Positions 1-9,424 are shown, counted from the stretch's first letter. The stretch: 64,000 nucleotides of DNA from Mesorhizobium sp. (GCA_004020875.1 SAPZ01000004.1:186001-250000), one strand, 5' to 3'. Translations and numbers: made by a program. Notes: generated by a model not told the origin, from the sequence alone.

Positions 1-131
1 GATCGTCCGCAGTTCGCGCGGGCGATCCGTCGCGCAGATTTAATATTAGTAATGTTTAAAATGCCAGCTTCCGCAAACCGATCTCATTAGCCTTTGTGTG
101 CGAGCATGGGGTCGGTTTTGATGGTGGAACC

Positions 132-359
132 ATGCGTGGGGCAGGCTGGATCAGGGGGCTGCGGGAGGAGGAGGCGCGGCAGCTGCGTAGCGAGATCGAT
201 CGGCTCGAGCGGGGCCTGATCGATGCCGCCAACTCGAAGGCCAAATGGAACCTGCACGAGGTCGCGCACACGCTGCGCTGGCAAAAGGCTCGCCTTCGGC
301 GGCTTGAGGAGTGTCTGGCCGCGATGCCGGCTGGAAAGACAGGTTCGGGCCGATCCTGA
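132..359 (+). CDS. Small coiled-coil hypothetical protein
   Basis: The frame encodes 75 residues rich in Arg, Glu and Leu with heptad-like spacing, so one or two long helices or a short coiled coil are likely. No signal peptide, membrane segment or known domain is visible. I chose the ATG at 132 because a purine-rich GGTGGAACC lies just before it; an in-frame ATG at 96 would add 12 residues. It stands alone, divergent from the outer-membrane protein downstream. The gene is not recognised, and whether it is expressed is uncertain. Confidence 0.4.
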   Translation: MRGAGWIRGLREEEARQLRSEIDRLERGLIDAANSKAKWNLHEVAHTLRWQKARLRRLEECLAAMPAGKTGSGRS

Positions 360-641
360 CCGCCGGTTGGAAACCTTTCAGCCAAATGTATCCGCCTGTT
401 AGGCCCTCATGAGGTAAAGCATTTGGGTTGGTTAGCGCGACTGAAAAGTGGCGCGATCGCGGAATTACGGTCCGCCGTCGGATCGCTAGGGTTCTTACGC
501 AGCGGGTTGACCCGCCGAGGCCGGCGTCTTTCAGGCCCCTACCCATTCCCCCGCCCCCTGCGGGCGCCGGCCACCTGACTCCCAAGAGCACCTGATTTCA
601 AGAGACAATGAGAAACGGAGCCGCCACCATGGCGGCAAGCC
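360..641. other. Intergenic region 360-641
   Basis: I see no convincing gene here. A GCCGCC/GGCGGC hairpin at 620-636 lies just after the stop of the minus-strand outer-membrane gene and could end its transcript, although the following T-tract is poor. Open frames through this stretch are short and have no ribosome-binding site or recognisable composition. Confidence 0.5.
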
Positions 642-1298
642 TCAGAATTTATAGCTGAAATTCACGCCCAGCGTCTGCAGCTTCACGTCCTGGTCGCGCT
701 CGGTGAAGGTGTTCGAAGCGTCGAAATGCTCCTTGCCGAAATCATAATAGCGGTATTGCGCGCCGACGACGACATTGTTGGTCAAGGCATAGTCGACGCC
801 GGCGCCGAGCGTCCAGCCGGTGCCGGTACGGGTCCGGGCAAAGCTTGTGCCGGCCGTCTGCGAGGTTTCGATGCCGGCGAACGCGATGCCGCCAATGCCA
901 TAGATCAGCAGCCGATCCATGGCGTAGCCGGCTGTGGCATTGACCGATCCGAACCACTTGACGTCGGTCCCGAATGTGTTGGCCGGGCCTGCACCGGCGG
1001 TGCCGTTGATCGAGGCGTAGTTGAGGTCGGCGTCGGCGCCGAGCACTGCCTGATCGAACTGCCAGAGCCCCGCGACGTGGCCGCCAACGAAACCGCCATC
1101 GATGTCGGGCTTAACCGAACCGCCATCGACGGTGATGTCGGACCGGCCCCAGCCATAGCCGGCCTGCATGCCGGCATAATAACCGGTCCAGTCGAAGCCA
1201 GGCGCGGTCATCGGCAGATCAGCACCCAGATCCGCTGCCCAGGCAGACCCGGACAGCAGGGCAAGAAAGCCGGCACTGGCGAGCGTCAGTCGACGCAT
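642..1298 (-). CDS. Outer-membrane beta-barrel protein (Omp25/Omp31-like porin family)
   Basis: This 218-residue protein has a Sec signal peptide ending near SAWA-AD, then alternating hydrophobic/aromatic strands and a C-terminal phenylalanine (SYKF), the usual end of outer-membrane barrels. The early DWTGYYAG motif followed by a GYGWG block is typical of the small rhizobial and Brucella Omp25/Omp31 barrels. The start at 1298 puts the signal peptide at the N-terminus; an upstream in-frame ATG at 1382 would add 28 residues in front of it and is unlikely. Such proteins tether or stabilise the outer membrane or form pores; the exact role here is unknown. The gene is monocistronic and divergent from adenine deaminase. 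Confidence 0.85.
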   Translation of the reverse strand: MRRLTLASAGFLALLSGSAWAADLGADLPMTAPGFDWTGYYAGMQAGYGWGRSDITVDGGSVKPDIDGGFVGGHVAGLWQFDQAVLGADADLNYASINGTAGAGPANTFGTDVKWFGSVNATAGYAMDRLLIYGIGGIAFAGIETSQTAGTSFARTRTGTGWTLGAGVDYALTNNVVVGAQYRYYDFGKEHFDASNTFTERDQDVKLQTLGVNFSYKF

Positions 1299-1456
1299 CG
1301 AGCACTCCGAAATGGCGGTTCCGAAAGACTCCTTCGGAGAGACTAGCCGCTTTTGCCGCTGAACGGAATTGCATCTCTGCAACAGTGGTTTACGACCTGA
1401 TCCTCTGGCTCCAGGCGCCTACATTTGCCAAAGTGCCACATGCAGAGGACTCACCA

Positions 1457-3274
1457 ATGACGAACGCCAAGCCGACAAGCGCCGTAAAACCGAAGCCATG
1501 GACGGAGGCGGCGACACATCTGGTCGATGTAGCGATGGGCCGAAAGCCCGCGGATCTGGTCATCCGCAACGGCCGCTGGGTGAATGTCCACTCGGGCGAG
1601 ATCATCCCACATACCGATATCGCGATCGCTGCCGGCCGCTTCGCCTATTGCGGGGCGAATGTCGGCCATGCCATTGGGCCGGGGACCAAGGTCGTCGATG
1701 CCGGCGGGCGCTATCTGGTGCCCGGCCTTTGCGACGCGCATATGCATGTCGAAAGCGGCATGGTGACAGTGACGGAGTTCTGCCGCGCAGTCATCCCGTA
1801 TGGCACAACCTCGATGTTCATCGATCCGCACGAGATCGCCAACGTGCTCGGACTGCCGGGCGTCAGGCTGATGCATGATGAGGCGGTCGCGATGCCGATC
1901 AATGTGCATGTGCAGATGCCGTCCTGCGTGCCGTCCGCGCCGGGGCTGGAGCACGCCGGCGCCGAATTGACGGTCGCCGACGTGGCCGAGGCCATGACCT
2001 GGGAGAACATCATCGGGCTCGGCGAGGTGATGAATTTTCCCGGCGTCGCCGCCAACGATCCGGTTATGTCGGGCGAGATCGCAGAGACGGTCAAGGCCGG
2101 CAAGACGGTCGGCGGCCATTATGCGTCGCCCGATCTCGGCCTGCCGTTCCATGGATATGTCGCGGGCGGGGCCGAGGACGACCACGAAGGCACGCGCGCC
2201 GAGGATGCGATCGCGCGGGTGCGCCAGGGTATGAAGGCCATGCTGCGGCTGGGGTCGGCCTGGTATGATGTCGCGGCGCAGATCAAGGCGGTGACCGAAG
2301 GCGGCATCGACCCGCGCAACTTCATCCTGTGCACCGACGACAGCCACTCCGGCACGCTGGTGCATGAAGGCCATATGGACCGCGTGGTGCGGCATGCCAT
2401 CCAACAGGGCCTGAAGCCGGTGACGGCGATCCAGATGGCCACGCTTAACACCGCACAGCATTTCCGGCTGGAGCGCGAGATCGGCTCTATAGCGCCGGGG
2501 CGACTGGCCGACCTGCTGATCGTTTCGGATCTCGCCCAGATGACCATCGACGAGGTCTATGGCCGCGGCGTCAGGTTGGCCAGGGCCGGCAAGCTGGAGG
2601 TCGACATCCCCGCCTATGACTATCCGCAATCCGCGAAGAACACGGTCAAGCTCGGCAAGAAGCTCGCGGCGAAGGATTTCGACATTGCGGCGCCGCAGGG
2701 CGCCAACGAGGTACGGGCGCGGGTGATCGGCGTGATCGAGAACCAGGCGCCGACGCGGGCGCTGGAGGCCGATCTGCCCGTCGAGGACGGGCTGGTCGCC
2801 TTGGATCGGCGCAATGACATCTGCCAGATCGCCCTGGTCGAGCGCCATCGCGGCACGGGCGGCGTCACCAACGCTTTCGTTTCCGGTTTCGGCTATGTGG
2901 AAGACTGCGCGATGGCGTCGAGCGTGGCGCATGACGCGCACCACATAATCGTCGTGGGCACCAACAAGCAAGACATGGCGCTTGCGGTCAACCGGCTGGG
3001 CGAGGTGGGCGGCGGCGTCGTGCTCTATTCCAAAGGCAAGGAATTGGCGCTTGTCGAGATGCCGATAGCCGGCCTGATGTCGGACGAGCGCGCCGAGATC
3101 GTCGCGGCGAAGGCCGAGCAACTGACCGAGGCCATGCGCAAGGTCGGCTGTTCGCTCAACAACGCCTACATGCAGCACTCGCTGCTGGCGCTGGTGGTCA
3201 TCCCGGAGCTCAGGATCTCGGATGTGGGCTTGGTCGATGTGACGACGTTCCAGAAAGTGGATCTTTTTATCTGA
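1457..3274 (+). CDS. ade: Adenine deaminase
   Basis: The 605-residue cytosolic enzyme hydrolyses adenine to hypoxanthine and ammonia in purine salvage. It shows the amidohydrolase barrel of the Ade family: metal-binding DAHMHVESGM after beta-strand 1, the DPHEIANVLG block, GLGEVMNFPGV, and the late DDSHSGTLVHEGHMD metal/catalytic region, followed by the long C-terminal adenine-deaminase domain. The length matches the family (about 570-610). I took the ATG at 1457 because AGAGGAC precedes it at proper spacing; an in-frame start at 1385 lacks such a site. The gene converges on the DUF900 pair with only 12 bp between stops. Confidence 0.93.
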   Translation: MTNAKPTSAVKPKPWTEAATHLVDVAMGRKPADLVIRNGRWVNVHSGEIIPHTDIAIAAGRFAYCGANVGHAIGPGTKVVDAGGRYLVPGLCDAHMHVESGMVTVTEFCRAVIPYGTTSMFIDPHEIANVLGLPGVRLMHDEAVAMPINVHVQMPSCVPSAPGLEHAGAELTVADVAEAMTWENIIGLGEVMNFPGVAANDPVMSGEIAETVKAGKTVGGHYASPDLGLPFHGYVAGGAEDDHEGTRAEDAIARVRQGMKAMLRLGSAWYDVAAQIKAVTEGGIDPRNFILCTDDSHSGTLVHEGHMDRVVRHAIQQGLKPVTAIQMATLNTAQHFRLEREIGSIAPGRLADLLIVSDLAQMTIDEVYGRGVRLARAGKLEVDIPAYDYPQSAKNTVKLGKKLAAKDFDIAAPQGANEVRARVIGVIENQAPTRALEADLPVEDGLVALDRRNDICQIALVERHRGTGGVTNAFVSGFGYVEDCAMASSVAHDAHHIIVVGTNKQDMALAVNRLGEVGGGVVLYSKGKELALVEMPIAGLMSDERAEIVAAKAEQLTEAMRKVGCSLNNAYMQHSLLALVVIPELRISDVGLVDVTTFQKVDLFI

Positions 3275-3286
3275 GGCGTTCGCCGC

Positions 3287-4450
3287 CTAGCCACCGGTAG
3301 CGATAGTCAGCACCTTGAACGGGGTGGTGATGACGACCTCGGCGACCGAGCCGACCGCCTTGCCCAGGCCCTGGCCGATATTGTTGAGCTGTGTCGGGTC
3401 GGGCTCATCCGAAGCAAGGCCGGCCGGCGTGCGCAGCCGGTTGCCCAGCAGTTGCACCAGGATCGGGTTGTCCGCGAATTTGGCGTGGTTCAGGCCGCCG
3501 TCACCGCCCTTGGTCCGGGTTAGGTCAACGACCGTCACGCCGTAATTCGCGAGATCCGCAGCGTTGCCGTAGTCGCCGACGCGCGGCTTGTCGCCGGAAA
3601 TGAAGCTCGACAGCTTCAGCGCCCTGTCGTCGCCCGAAAGCAGGATGGCGAAGGGCTTGTCGGGCTTGCCGTAGCGGATCATCTGCTTCTTGAAGACGTC
3701 GACGTCGATGTCGGGCGAGGCGAGGATGACGTAGCCGAGCTTGCCGTTGAGATCGCGGTCGCCGGTGATGGCGAGCTGGCGCAGCGCTTCCATAGTCAGC
3801 CAGGTGCCCATCGAATGGGCGATGATGTCGATGCTCTTGACCCGTGTCTTGGCGAGCATCCTCAGCGTCGCCTCGAGATCGTCGCGTGCGGCGGTTGCGC
3901 TGTCTTTGTCATAGATATAGCCGGTCGTCTTGGCGCTCGATGCCCATGAGAACAGCACCGGCGTGCCCGGATAGTTCATATCATGCGCGATCTGGGTCAG
4001 CCGGTAGACGCCGTCGTCGAAACCATTGTTGAAGCCGTGAACGAACACCAAAGCGCGGTCGCCGCGCATGGAGATGTCGGTGCCGACGGCCTTGGCGAAT
4101 TGCTGCGCGTCGCCATAGTGGACGATGTCGGTAGCCGTGAACTGCTTGGCGGGGTTGGAGTCGGCGGAGCCCTTGACGCGCTCGATCGCGCCGACCTGGT
4201 GGATCTTCGGCACGGTGACGTCGACGCGGGCGTAGCTGGTGGTCAGCGAACGGTCGCCGTCGAACACCTGGCGTGGGTCCTTGATCGCCTGCTGGCGGGT
4301 GGTGGCGACGAAGATCTCATGCCTGGCGGCAATAGCGGAGGCCGGCGCGGGGACAGGTTTGCGGTTGAGCAGATCGTGCGTGGGGCCGGCACAGCCGGCG
4401 AGGGCGAGCGCGAAGGCAAGGCCGACAACAATCTTCACATGCACAGTCAC
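3287..4450 (-). CDS. DUF900 alpha/beta-hydrolase lipoprotein, copy 1
   Basis: The protein has about 387 residues, a signal peptide ending in a lipobox (LALAGC) and a DUF900 alpha/beta-hydrolase domain. VFVHGFNNGFDD forms the oxyanion region, AHSMGTW carries the nucleophile serine, SPDIDVDVF supplies an acidic residue and LNHAKFADNP the histidine. It is probably a periplasm-facing lipid-anchored esterase; the substrate is unknown. The start is unclear: GTG at 4450 has GGGGGACC five bases upstream, GTG at 4444 aligns with the start of the neighbouring paralogue, and GTG at 4438 is also possible. It lies directly downstream of a close paralogue (104 bp gap, same strand), so the pair arose by tandem duplication. 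Confidence 0.8.
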   Translation of the reverse strand: MTVHVKIVVGLAFALALAGCAGPTHDLLNRKPVPAPASAIAARHEIFVATTRQQAIKDPRQVFDGDRSLTTSYARVDVTVPKIHQVGAIERVKGSADSNPAKQFTATDIVHYGDAQQFAKAVGTDISMRGDRALVFVHGFNNGFDDGVYRLTQIAHDMNYPGTPVLFSWASSAKTTGYIYDKDSATAARDDLEATLRMLAKTRVKSIDIIAHSMGTWLTMEALRQLAITGDRDLNGKLGYVILASPDIDVDVFKKQMIRYGKPDKPFAILLSGDDRALKLSSFISGDKPRVGDYGNAADLANYGVTVVDLTRTKGGDGGLNHAKFADNPILVQLLGNRLRTPAGLASDEPDPTQLNNIGQGLGKAVGSVAEVVITTPFKVLTIATGG

Positions 4451-4554
4451 CCGGGGTCCCCCAAGGGTGGCAAACCTCTCCATTACTCCGATAAAGGCGG
4501 GGAGCGGTCGGGTCCAGTTCAAAATCAAGGCGACGCGGAAACCGGCGAATGCTG

Positions 4555-5631
4555 TTACTGCGCAGCCAGCTGGCGGATGCGGTCGGTCACGTCGCGGTCG
4601 CTGGCGAAGCCGTCATCCTCGCGCAGCCGCTGTCCGATCATCTGCACCATCATCGGGTTGTCGGCGAATTTGGTGTGGTTGAAACTGTCTGCGCCCTTGA
4701 CCTTGGAAAGGTCGACCACCGTGACGCCATAGGAGGCGAGGTCGGCGGCGTCCCGATAGTCGCCGACGCGCGGCCGCGAGCCGGCGATCAGCCCGGAGAG
4801 CCGCAGCGCCCGGTCGTCATCCGACAAGAGCAGGATGAAGGGCTTGTCCGGCTTGCCGTAACGGCGCATCTGGCTCTTGAAGACGTCAACATCGATATCG
4901 GGCGAGGCGAGCACCACGTCGCCCAGCTTGCCGCTCAGATCGCGGTCGCCGGTGATGGCGAGCTGGCGCAGTGTCTCCATCGTCACCCAGGTTCCCATCG
5001 AATGGGCGACAATGTCGATGCGCCGCGCGCCGGTCTGCGCCAGCATCCTGAGCGTCACTTCCAACTGATCGCGGGCGGCGGCGGCACTTTCCTTGTCATA
5101 GACATAGTCGGTTGTCTTGGCGCCGGAAGCCCATGAAAACAGCACCGGCGTGCCCGGATAGCCGGAGTCGTGGACGATCTGGGTGAGCCGGTAGACGGCA
5201 TCGTCGAAGCCGGTGTTGTAGCCATGGACGAAGACCATCACACGTCCGCCGCGGGCGTCGATGTCTGCGTTGAGGGCGCTGGTGAATTTCGGCTGCGTGT
5301 CGTAGCCGACGACTTCCGAGGCCATGAAATACTTCGTCGGGTCGTCCGATTTGCCGCGCGAGCGGCGCTCGATCTGGCCGGTCTGGTGGATCGGCGGCAC
5401 GGTGACGTTGACGCGGGCGTAATTGAGCGTCGCCGAACGCTCGCCGTCGAAGACCTTGTTCGGGTCGTCGGACCGCTTGCGCGTGGTGGCGATGAAGATC
5501 GAGTGGTTGCCGGCGATCTCGGTAGCCTGGGTCGGCACGACCACGCTACCCAGGATTTCCTGCGCCGGGTGGCTCGCACAGCCTGCCGTCAGCAGGGCAA
5601 GGGCAATGATGAGAATTGTCTTCAACCGCAC
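4555..5631 (-). CDS. DUF900 alpha/beta-hydrolase lipoprotein, copy 2
   Basis: This 358-residue paralogue of the next gene starts with a lipoprotein signal peptide (LLTAGC lipobox) and carries the same DUF900 blocks: VFVHGYNTGFDD, AHSMGTW (nucleophile Ser), ASPDIDVDVF and NHTKFADNP. Long stretches, including KTTDYVYDKESAAAARDQLE, are nearly shared with copy 1. The start is a GTG at 5631 preceded by GGAAG. The C-terminus is about 30 residues shorter than copy 1, which has an extra glycine- and valine-rich tail. Function is unknown beyond probable serine hydrolase activity at the membrane. Confidence 0.8.
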   Translation of the reverse strand: MRLKTILIIALALLTAGCASHPAQEILGSVVVPTQATEIAGNHSIFIATTRKRSDDPNKVFDGERSATLNYARVNVTVPPIHQTGQIERRSRGKSDDPTKYFMASEVVGYDTQPKFTSALNADIDARGGRVMVFVHGYNTGFDDAVYRLTQIVHDSGYPGTPVLFSWASGAKTTDYVYDKESAAAARDQLEVTLRMLAQTGARRIDIVAHSMGTWVTMETLRQLAITGDRDLSGKLGDVVLASPDIDVDVFKSQMRRYGKPDKPFILLLSDDDRALRLSGLIAGSRPRVGDYRDAADLASYGVTVVDLSKVKGADSFNHTKFADNPMMVQMIGQRLREDDGFASDRDVTDRIRQLAAQ

Positions 5632-5863
5632 GTCGACACTTCCACTGCAATTCCACTTCCGGCCGCGATTGGCCGTCGACCTCCGCGGAAATCTCCCGGA
5701 CAGCCGAAGTGCGGCTAAAGTAAGTCGTGTCCAGGGGAAATTGGCTCAGCGCCGGGCGAGGACCGTCATGGTGTTGCGCGAAAGCCAAAAGGACGGCAGG
5801 AAGGTTAATGGCATCGGCTGCGTGTTGGCACGTGCTGGCGAGCTCGAAAATGAGGAGATTGTG

Positions 5864-7120
5864 GTGAACAGCTTTTCGGTTCGCGTTGCCGTGGCCGCCG
5901 AAGCGATCCGCGGGATCTTTCCGGAAACGCCGCTGCAGGAGAACGACTATCTGTCGAAGAAGACCGGCGCCCGCGTACTTTTGAAGCGCGAAGACCTGAC
6001 GCCGGTGCGTTCCTATAAGATCAGGGGCGCTTTCAACTTCTTCCGCAAGGCGCTCGGCGCAGGCAACAATGCCGAGCTGTTCGTCTGCGCCTCCGCCGGC
6101 AACCACGCGCAAGGCTTTGCCTTCGTCTGCCGCCATTTCGGCAAAAGGGGCATCGTGTTCATGCCGGTAACGACGCCGCAGCAGAAGATCGACAAGACGC
6201 GGCTGTTCGGCGGCGATTTCGTCGAGATCAGGCTGGTCGGCGACTTCTTCGACGATTGCTACCGCGCCGCCTTCGAGTTCACCGAAAGCGCCGGCGCGCA
6301 TATGGTGCCGCCCTTCGACCACAAGGACATCATCGAGGGCCAAGCCACCGTGGCCTACGAGATCGCGGCGCAGATGCCGGGCGGGCGCATGCCCGACATT
6401 GTCATGCTGCCGGTGGGCGGCGGCGGCCTTGCCGCCGGCGTGACCCATTATTTCGCCGACCAGCATCGCGACCCGCGCTTCGTGTTCTGCGAGCCGGCGG
6501 GCGCGCCGAGCCTGCGTGAGAGCCTGGCCAGCGGCAAGCGGGTGAAGCTCGCCAAGGTCGACAATTTCGTCGACGGCGCCGCGGTGGCCGAGATCGGCCG
6601 CGAGCCGCTGCGCCACCTCAAGGACTTCAGCGCCGATGCCGTCCGGCTGGTTCCGGAGAACCGGCTCTGCGCCACGATGATCGAGATGCTCAATGTCGAG
6701 GGCGTCGTGCTGGAGCCGGCCGGCGCGCTGGCGATCGACGCGCTCAAGGATTTTTCGCGCAAGGAGATCAGGGGCAAGACCATCGTCGCGGTCGTCTCCG
6801 GCGGCAATTTCGATTTCGAGCGACTGCCGGACGTGAAGGAGCGGGCGTTGCGCTTCGAGGGGCTGAAGAAGTATTTCATCATACGCTTTCCGCAGCGGCC
6901 GGGCGCGCTGCGCGATTTCCTCGAAATGCTCGGTCCTGACGACGATATCGCCCGCTTCGAGTACCTGAAGAAGTCCGCGCGCAATTTCGGTTCGGTGCTG
7001 ATCGGCATCGAAACCAAGGACCGGCGCAATTTCGATCTGCTGAAGGCCAATTTCGATGCCGAGGGCGTGCAATATCAGGACATCACCGACAACGAGACGC
7101 TGGCGGGATTCATCATATGA
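5864..7120 (+). CDS. ilvA: Threonine dehydratase (threonine ammonia-lyase)
   Basis: The 418-residue PLP enzyme deaminates L-threonine to 2-oxobutyrate, the first step toward isoleucine. PLP-lysine is Lys52 in SYKIRGAFN; SAGNHAQGFA binds the cofactor phosphate region and PVGGGGLAAG is the glycine loop. The last ~80 residues, starting near KYFIIRFPQRPGALRDFLE, form a single ACT-like regulatory domain, so this is the short biosynthetic form. I chose GTG 5864 after GAGGAG, with GTG 5861 equally possible. An in-frame ATG at 5768 also has a GAGGA before it and would add 32 residues, but these do not look like family sequence. The stop overlaps the next gene by ATGA. Confidence 0.9.
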   Translation: MNSFSVRVAVAAEAIRGIFPETPLQENDYLSKKTGARVLLKREDLTPVRSYKIRGAFNFFRKALGAGNNAELFVCASAGNHAQGFAFVCRHFGKRGIVFMPVTTPQQKIDKTRLFGGDFVEIRLVGDFFDDCYRAAFEFTESAGAHMVPPFDHKDIIEGQATVAYEIAAQMPGGRMPDIVMLPVGGGGLAAGVTHYFADQHRDPRFVFCEPAGAPSLRESLASGKRVKLAKVDNFVDGAAVAEIGREPLRHLKDFSADAVRLVPENRLCATMIEMLNVEGVVLEPAGALAIDALKDFSRKEIRGKTIVAVVSGGNFDFERLPDVKERALRFEGLKKYFIIRFPQRPGALRDFLEMLGPDDDIARFEYLKKSARNFGSVLIGIETKDRRNFDLLKANFDAEGVQYQDITDNETLAGFII

Positions 7121-7677
7121 GCGCAAGACAAAGCATGGTCTTCGTCGCGTTGTTTTCCGGCATCAATGTCGGCGGCAACCGCATCGTCAAGATGGCGGAG
7201 CTCAAAGCCTTCTTCGAGGAACTCGGCTTTAGCGATGTGGCGACCTATGTGCAGAGCGGCAACGTCGTGTTCGGGGCGAAGAAGGGGGACGCGGCGGCGC
7301 TGACCAAGGAACTCGAAGCGGCCTTCGAGAAGAAGTGGGGTTTCAATTCGCGCATCATGGTGCGCGATGCCGGCTGGTTTGAGCAACTGGTGAAGGACAA
7401 TCCCTATCCCGAGGTCGCCGGCGAGCCGACCAAGCTGCACGCCTATGCGCTGGAGCGGGAACCGACAGCCGAGGAGGCGAAGCGGCTCGCCGACAAGTGC
7501 ACAGGTCCGGAACGCTTTGAGATCAAAGGTGACGTGCTCTATCTTCACGCTCCGGACGGGCTCGGCAAATCGGTTTTCGCCAATTTGATCCCGCGTACGT
7601 TGAAGGTGCCGGGCACGGCGCGCAACTGGCGCAGCATCCTGGCGTTGCTCAGTATGGCCGGAAAAGCCGGCGCCTGA
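7117..7677 (+). CDS. DUF1697 family protein
   Basis: This 186-residue soluble protein has the features of DUF1697: an N-terminal FVALFSGINVGGNRIVKMAEL block, then the TYVQSGNVVF strand motif, a central helical part, and a C-terminal KVPGTARNWRS region. The molecular function of the family is not established. Its ATG overlaps the ilvA stop (ATGA), implying translational coupling, although no link to isoleucine synthesis is known. It converges on the DUF2218 gene. Confidence 0.85.
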   Translation: MSARQSMVFVALFSGINVGGNRIVKMAELKAFFEELGFSDVATYVQSGNVVFGAKKGDAAALTKELEAAFEKKWGFNSRIMVRDAGWFEQLVKDNPYPEVAGEPTKLHAYALEREPTAEEAKRLADKCTGPERFEIKGDVLYLHAPDGLGKSVFANLIPRTLKVPGTARNWRSILALLSMAGKAGA

Positions 7678-7687
7678 TCGCCGATTG

Positions 7688-7975
7688 TCAGGCGGCCTTC
7701 TGCCAATCGAAGGTCAATTCCTCGCGGAAGGCGAAGCGCTTGATATGGTCTGCGACCGCTGCCTCCAACCGGTCCAGCGAAGCTTCATCGTCGGCGGCCA
7801 AAGCGATATGCAGCGCCTGATCATCGGCGTCCATCACGGTGCGGCCGATCGAAAGCTGGATGGCGCCGTGCCGTGGGTCGAACTCGACCGGGAATTTGTG
7901 TGACCAGTGCTTGCAAAGCTGCTGCAGATAGCGGCTGGCATGTTCGGTAGCGACATCGGCGCGGCTGGTCGGCAT
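7688..7975 (-). CDS. DUF2218 family small protein
   Basis: The 95-residue protein begins after a good CAGGAG site six bases before the ATG at 7975. It resembles DUF2218 proteins: YLQQLCKHWSHKFPVEFD near the N-terminus, an acidic middle and FREELTFDW at the C-terminus. Family members often sit near siderophore or metal-related genes, but their biochemical role is unclear. No signal peptide or membrane segment is present. An in-frame upstream ATG at 8077 would add 34 arginine-rich residues with no ribosome-binding site and is rejected. Confidence 0.8.
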   Translation of the reverse strand: MPTSRADVATEHASRYLQQLCKHWSHKFPVEFDPRHGAIQLSIGRTVMDADDQALHIALAADDEASLDRLEAAVADHIKRFAFREELTFDWQKAA

Positions 7976-8099
7976 GAAATTCTCCTGGCGAATGAAGAAA
8001 CGCCAGCCTGGATAAGGCTGGCGCCAACTCCTGGTAGATAGGCGGCATCTGGGGGAACGCCAGCGGCTGCCGGTCAAATCGGCGCGGGATCGCCGGCCT

Positions 8100-8540
8100 T
8101 TACCAGACGCCCGTGTTCGGCATCGAGGCCCACGGTTCGGCCTTTGCCTTGGCCGGACCTTTCTGCAGGAGCTCGATCGAGATGCCGTCCGGTGAGCGGA
8201 TGAAGGCCATGTTGCCGTCGCGCGGCGGGCGGTTGATGGTCACGCCGCTGTCCATCAGCTTCTGGCAGGTGGCGTAGATGTCGTCGACTTCATAGGCGAG
8301 GTGGCCGAAATTGCGGCCGCCCTTGTAATCTTCCGGGTCCCAGTTGTAGGTCAGCTCGACCAGCGGCGCCTTCTCATTGATGCCGCTCTGCTCGTCTTCC
8401 GGAGCTGCGAGGAAGATCAGCGTGTAGCGGCCCTGCTCGTTCTCGTAGCGGCGCACCTCCTTCAGGCCGAGCTTGTTGCAGTAGAAATCGAGCGATTGGT
8501 CGATATCGGCGACGCGGACCATTGTGTGCAGATAGCGCAT
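8100..8540 (-). CDS. gloA: Lactoylglutathione lyase (glyoxalase I)
   Basis: The 146-residue VOC-fold enzyme isomerises the hemithioacetal of methylglyoxal and glutathione to S-lactoylglutathione. It opens with [20 protein letters not shown], the first beta-alpha-beta-beta-beta module with a metal-ligand His. LVELTYNW supplies the first-module Glu, [11 protein letters not shown] the second-module His and GISIELLQ the second-module Glu. The length fits bacterial GloA. The ATG at 8540 is the natural start because the family begins with this motif; 43 further in-frame residues upstream do not resemble it. It is separated by 259 bp from the divergent cold-shock gene. Confidence 0.9.
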   Translation of the reverse strand: MRYLHTMVRVADIDQSLDFYCNKLGLKEVRRYENEQGRYTLIFLAAPEDEQSGINEKAPLVELTYNWDPEDYKGGRNFGHLAYEVDDIYATCQKLMDSGVTINRPPRDGNMAFIRSPDGISIELLQKGPAKAKAEPWASMPNTGVW

Positions 8541-8799
8541 GGCGGCTTCCTCGGGCTGTTGGGGTTGCAGGCACCATAGGAGCCGCCCGGCAAAAGGGCA
8601 ATCGTCCGACAATTGCAGCGGCAGGGTCGGTTTTGGGGCCTCGCCGTTCGCTTCGGGATGCGCCGGCAAACCACATTTCAGCCTTTCCGGTGGTGAACGG
8701 TGAAAAAAGGCACGTCAGCCCTTGCACACCCCGGAAGCCGCAGTGTTAATCTCTTGGCAAGAATCAGTTGCAGTTCAGTTTGAAAAAGGGGGCATTCTT

Positions 8800-9393
8800 A
8801 TGGGGGAAAAGGCCTCTTTTACGAGGCGGGACGGAAGCCTTGACGACGCCTTGAGACGGGACAATGGCGGCGACTCCACCGAGCTTGTCGAAATCGCCGG
8901 CGCTATCAAATGGTTCGACGTAGCCAAGGGCTACGGCTTCATCCTTCCGGACGACGGCGTCTCGGGTGACATCCTCCTCCATGTGACTTGTCTTCGAAAG
9001 GACGGCTTCCAGACCGCACTCGAAGGCGCGCGGGTCGTCTGCCTGGTGAAGCAGGGCGAGCGCGGGCTACAGGCTTTCCGCGTCCTATCGATGGATGCCT
9101 CGACGGCGGTGCACCCGGCAGAGCAGGAACAGCGCACCCACGTTACCGTCAGCCCGGAGAGCGGCCTCGAGCGGGCACTGGTCAAGTGGTTCAACCGCAC
9201 CAAGGGTTTCGGCTTCCTGACGCGGGGCGAGGGAACCGAAGATATCTTCGTCCATATGGAAACCTTGCGACGCTACGGCATAACCGAGCTCCGGCCCGGA
9301 CAGGTTGTTCTCGTCCGCTTCGGACGCGGCGACAAAGGCCTTATGGCCGCCGAAATCCACCCCGATATGGGAACCTTGTCGGTCTCGCATTAA
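8800..9393 (+). CDS. Dual cold-shock-domain protein
   Basis: The 197-residue protein carries two cold-shock domains joined by a linker: the first begins [15 protein letters not shown] (about residues 35-100), the second [15 protein letters not shown] (about 127-190). Each keeps the RNP1 (KGYGF/KGFGF) and an RNP2-like strand (DILLHV/DIFVHM), so single-stranded nucleic-acid binding is expected. The ATG at 8800 follows AAAAAGGGGG. A possible promoter is TTGCAC at 8722 with TTAATC 18 bp on. A perfect 10-bp hairpin after the stop may terminate it. Two-domain Csp proteins next to a DUF192 gene are common in Rhizobiales. Confidence 0.9.
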   Translation: MGEKASFTRRDGSLDDALRRDNGGDSTELVEIAGAIKWFDVAKGYGFILPDDGVSGDILLHVTCLRKDGFQTALEGARVVCLVKQGERGLQAFRVLSMDASTAVHPAEQEQRTHVTVSPESGLERALVKWFNRTKGFGFLTRGEGTEDIFVHMETLRRYGITELRPGQVVLVRFGRGDKGLMAAEIHPDMGTLSVSH

Positions 9394-9395
9394 GG

Positions 9396-9424
9396 GCTTC
9401 TCGACGCGGTCGAGAAGCGCTTTG
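9396..9424 (+). terminator. Hairpin behind the cold-shock gene
   Basis: GCTTCTCGAC (9396-9405) pairs perfectly with GTCGAGAAGC (9409-9418) across a 3-base loop, three bases after the stop codon. Only a short TTT follows, so it may act as a weak terminator or as a 3' stabilising hairpin. Confidence 0.5.

Noticed and set aside
1451..3178. Long open frame antisense to adenine deaminase
   Set aside because: It is a GC-rich shadow of a well-supported gene; it has no family features, and long antisense frames occur opposite most genes in this window (for example 5546-7126, 16235-17254, 50365-51855, 53776-55404 and 58704-60260).
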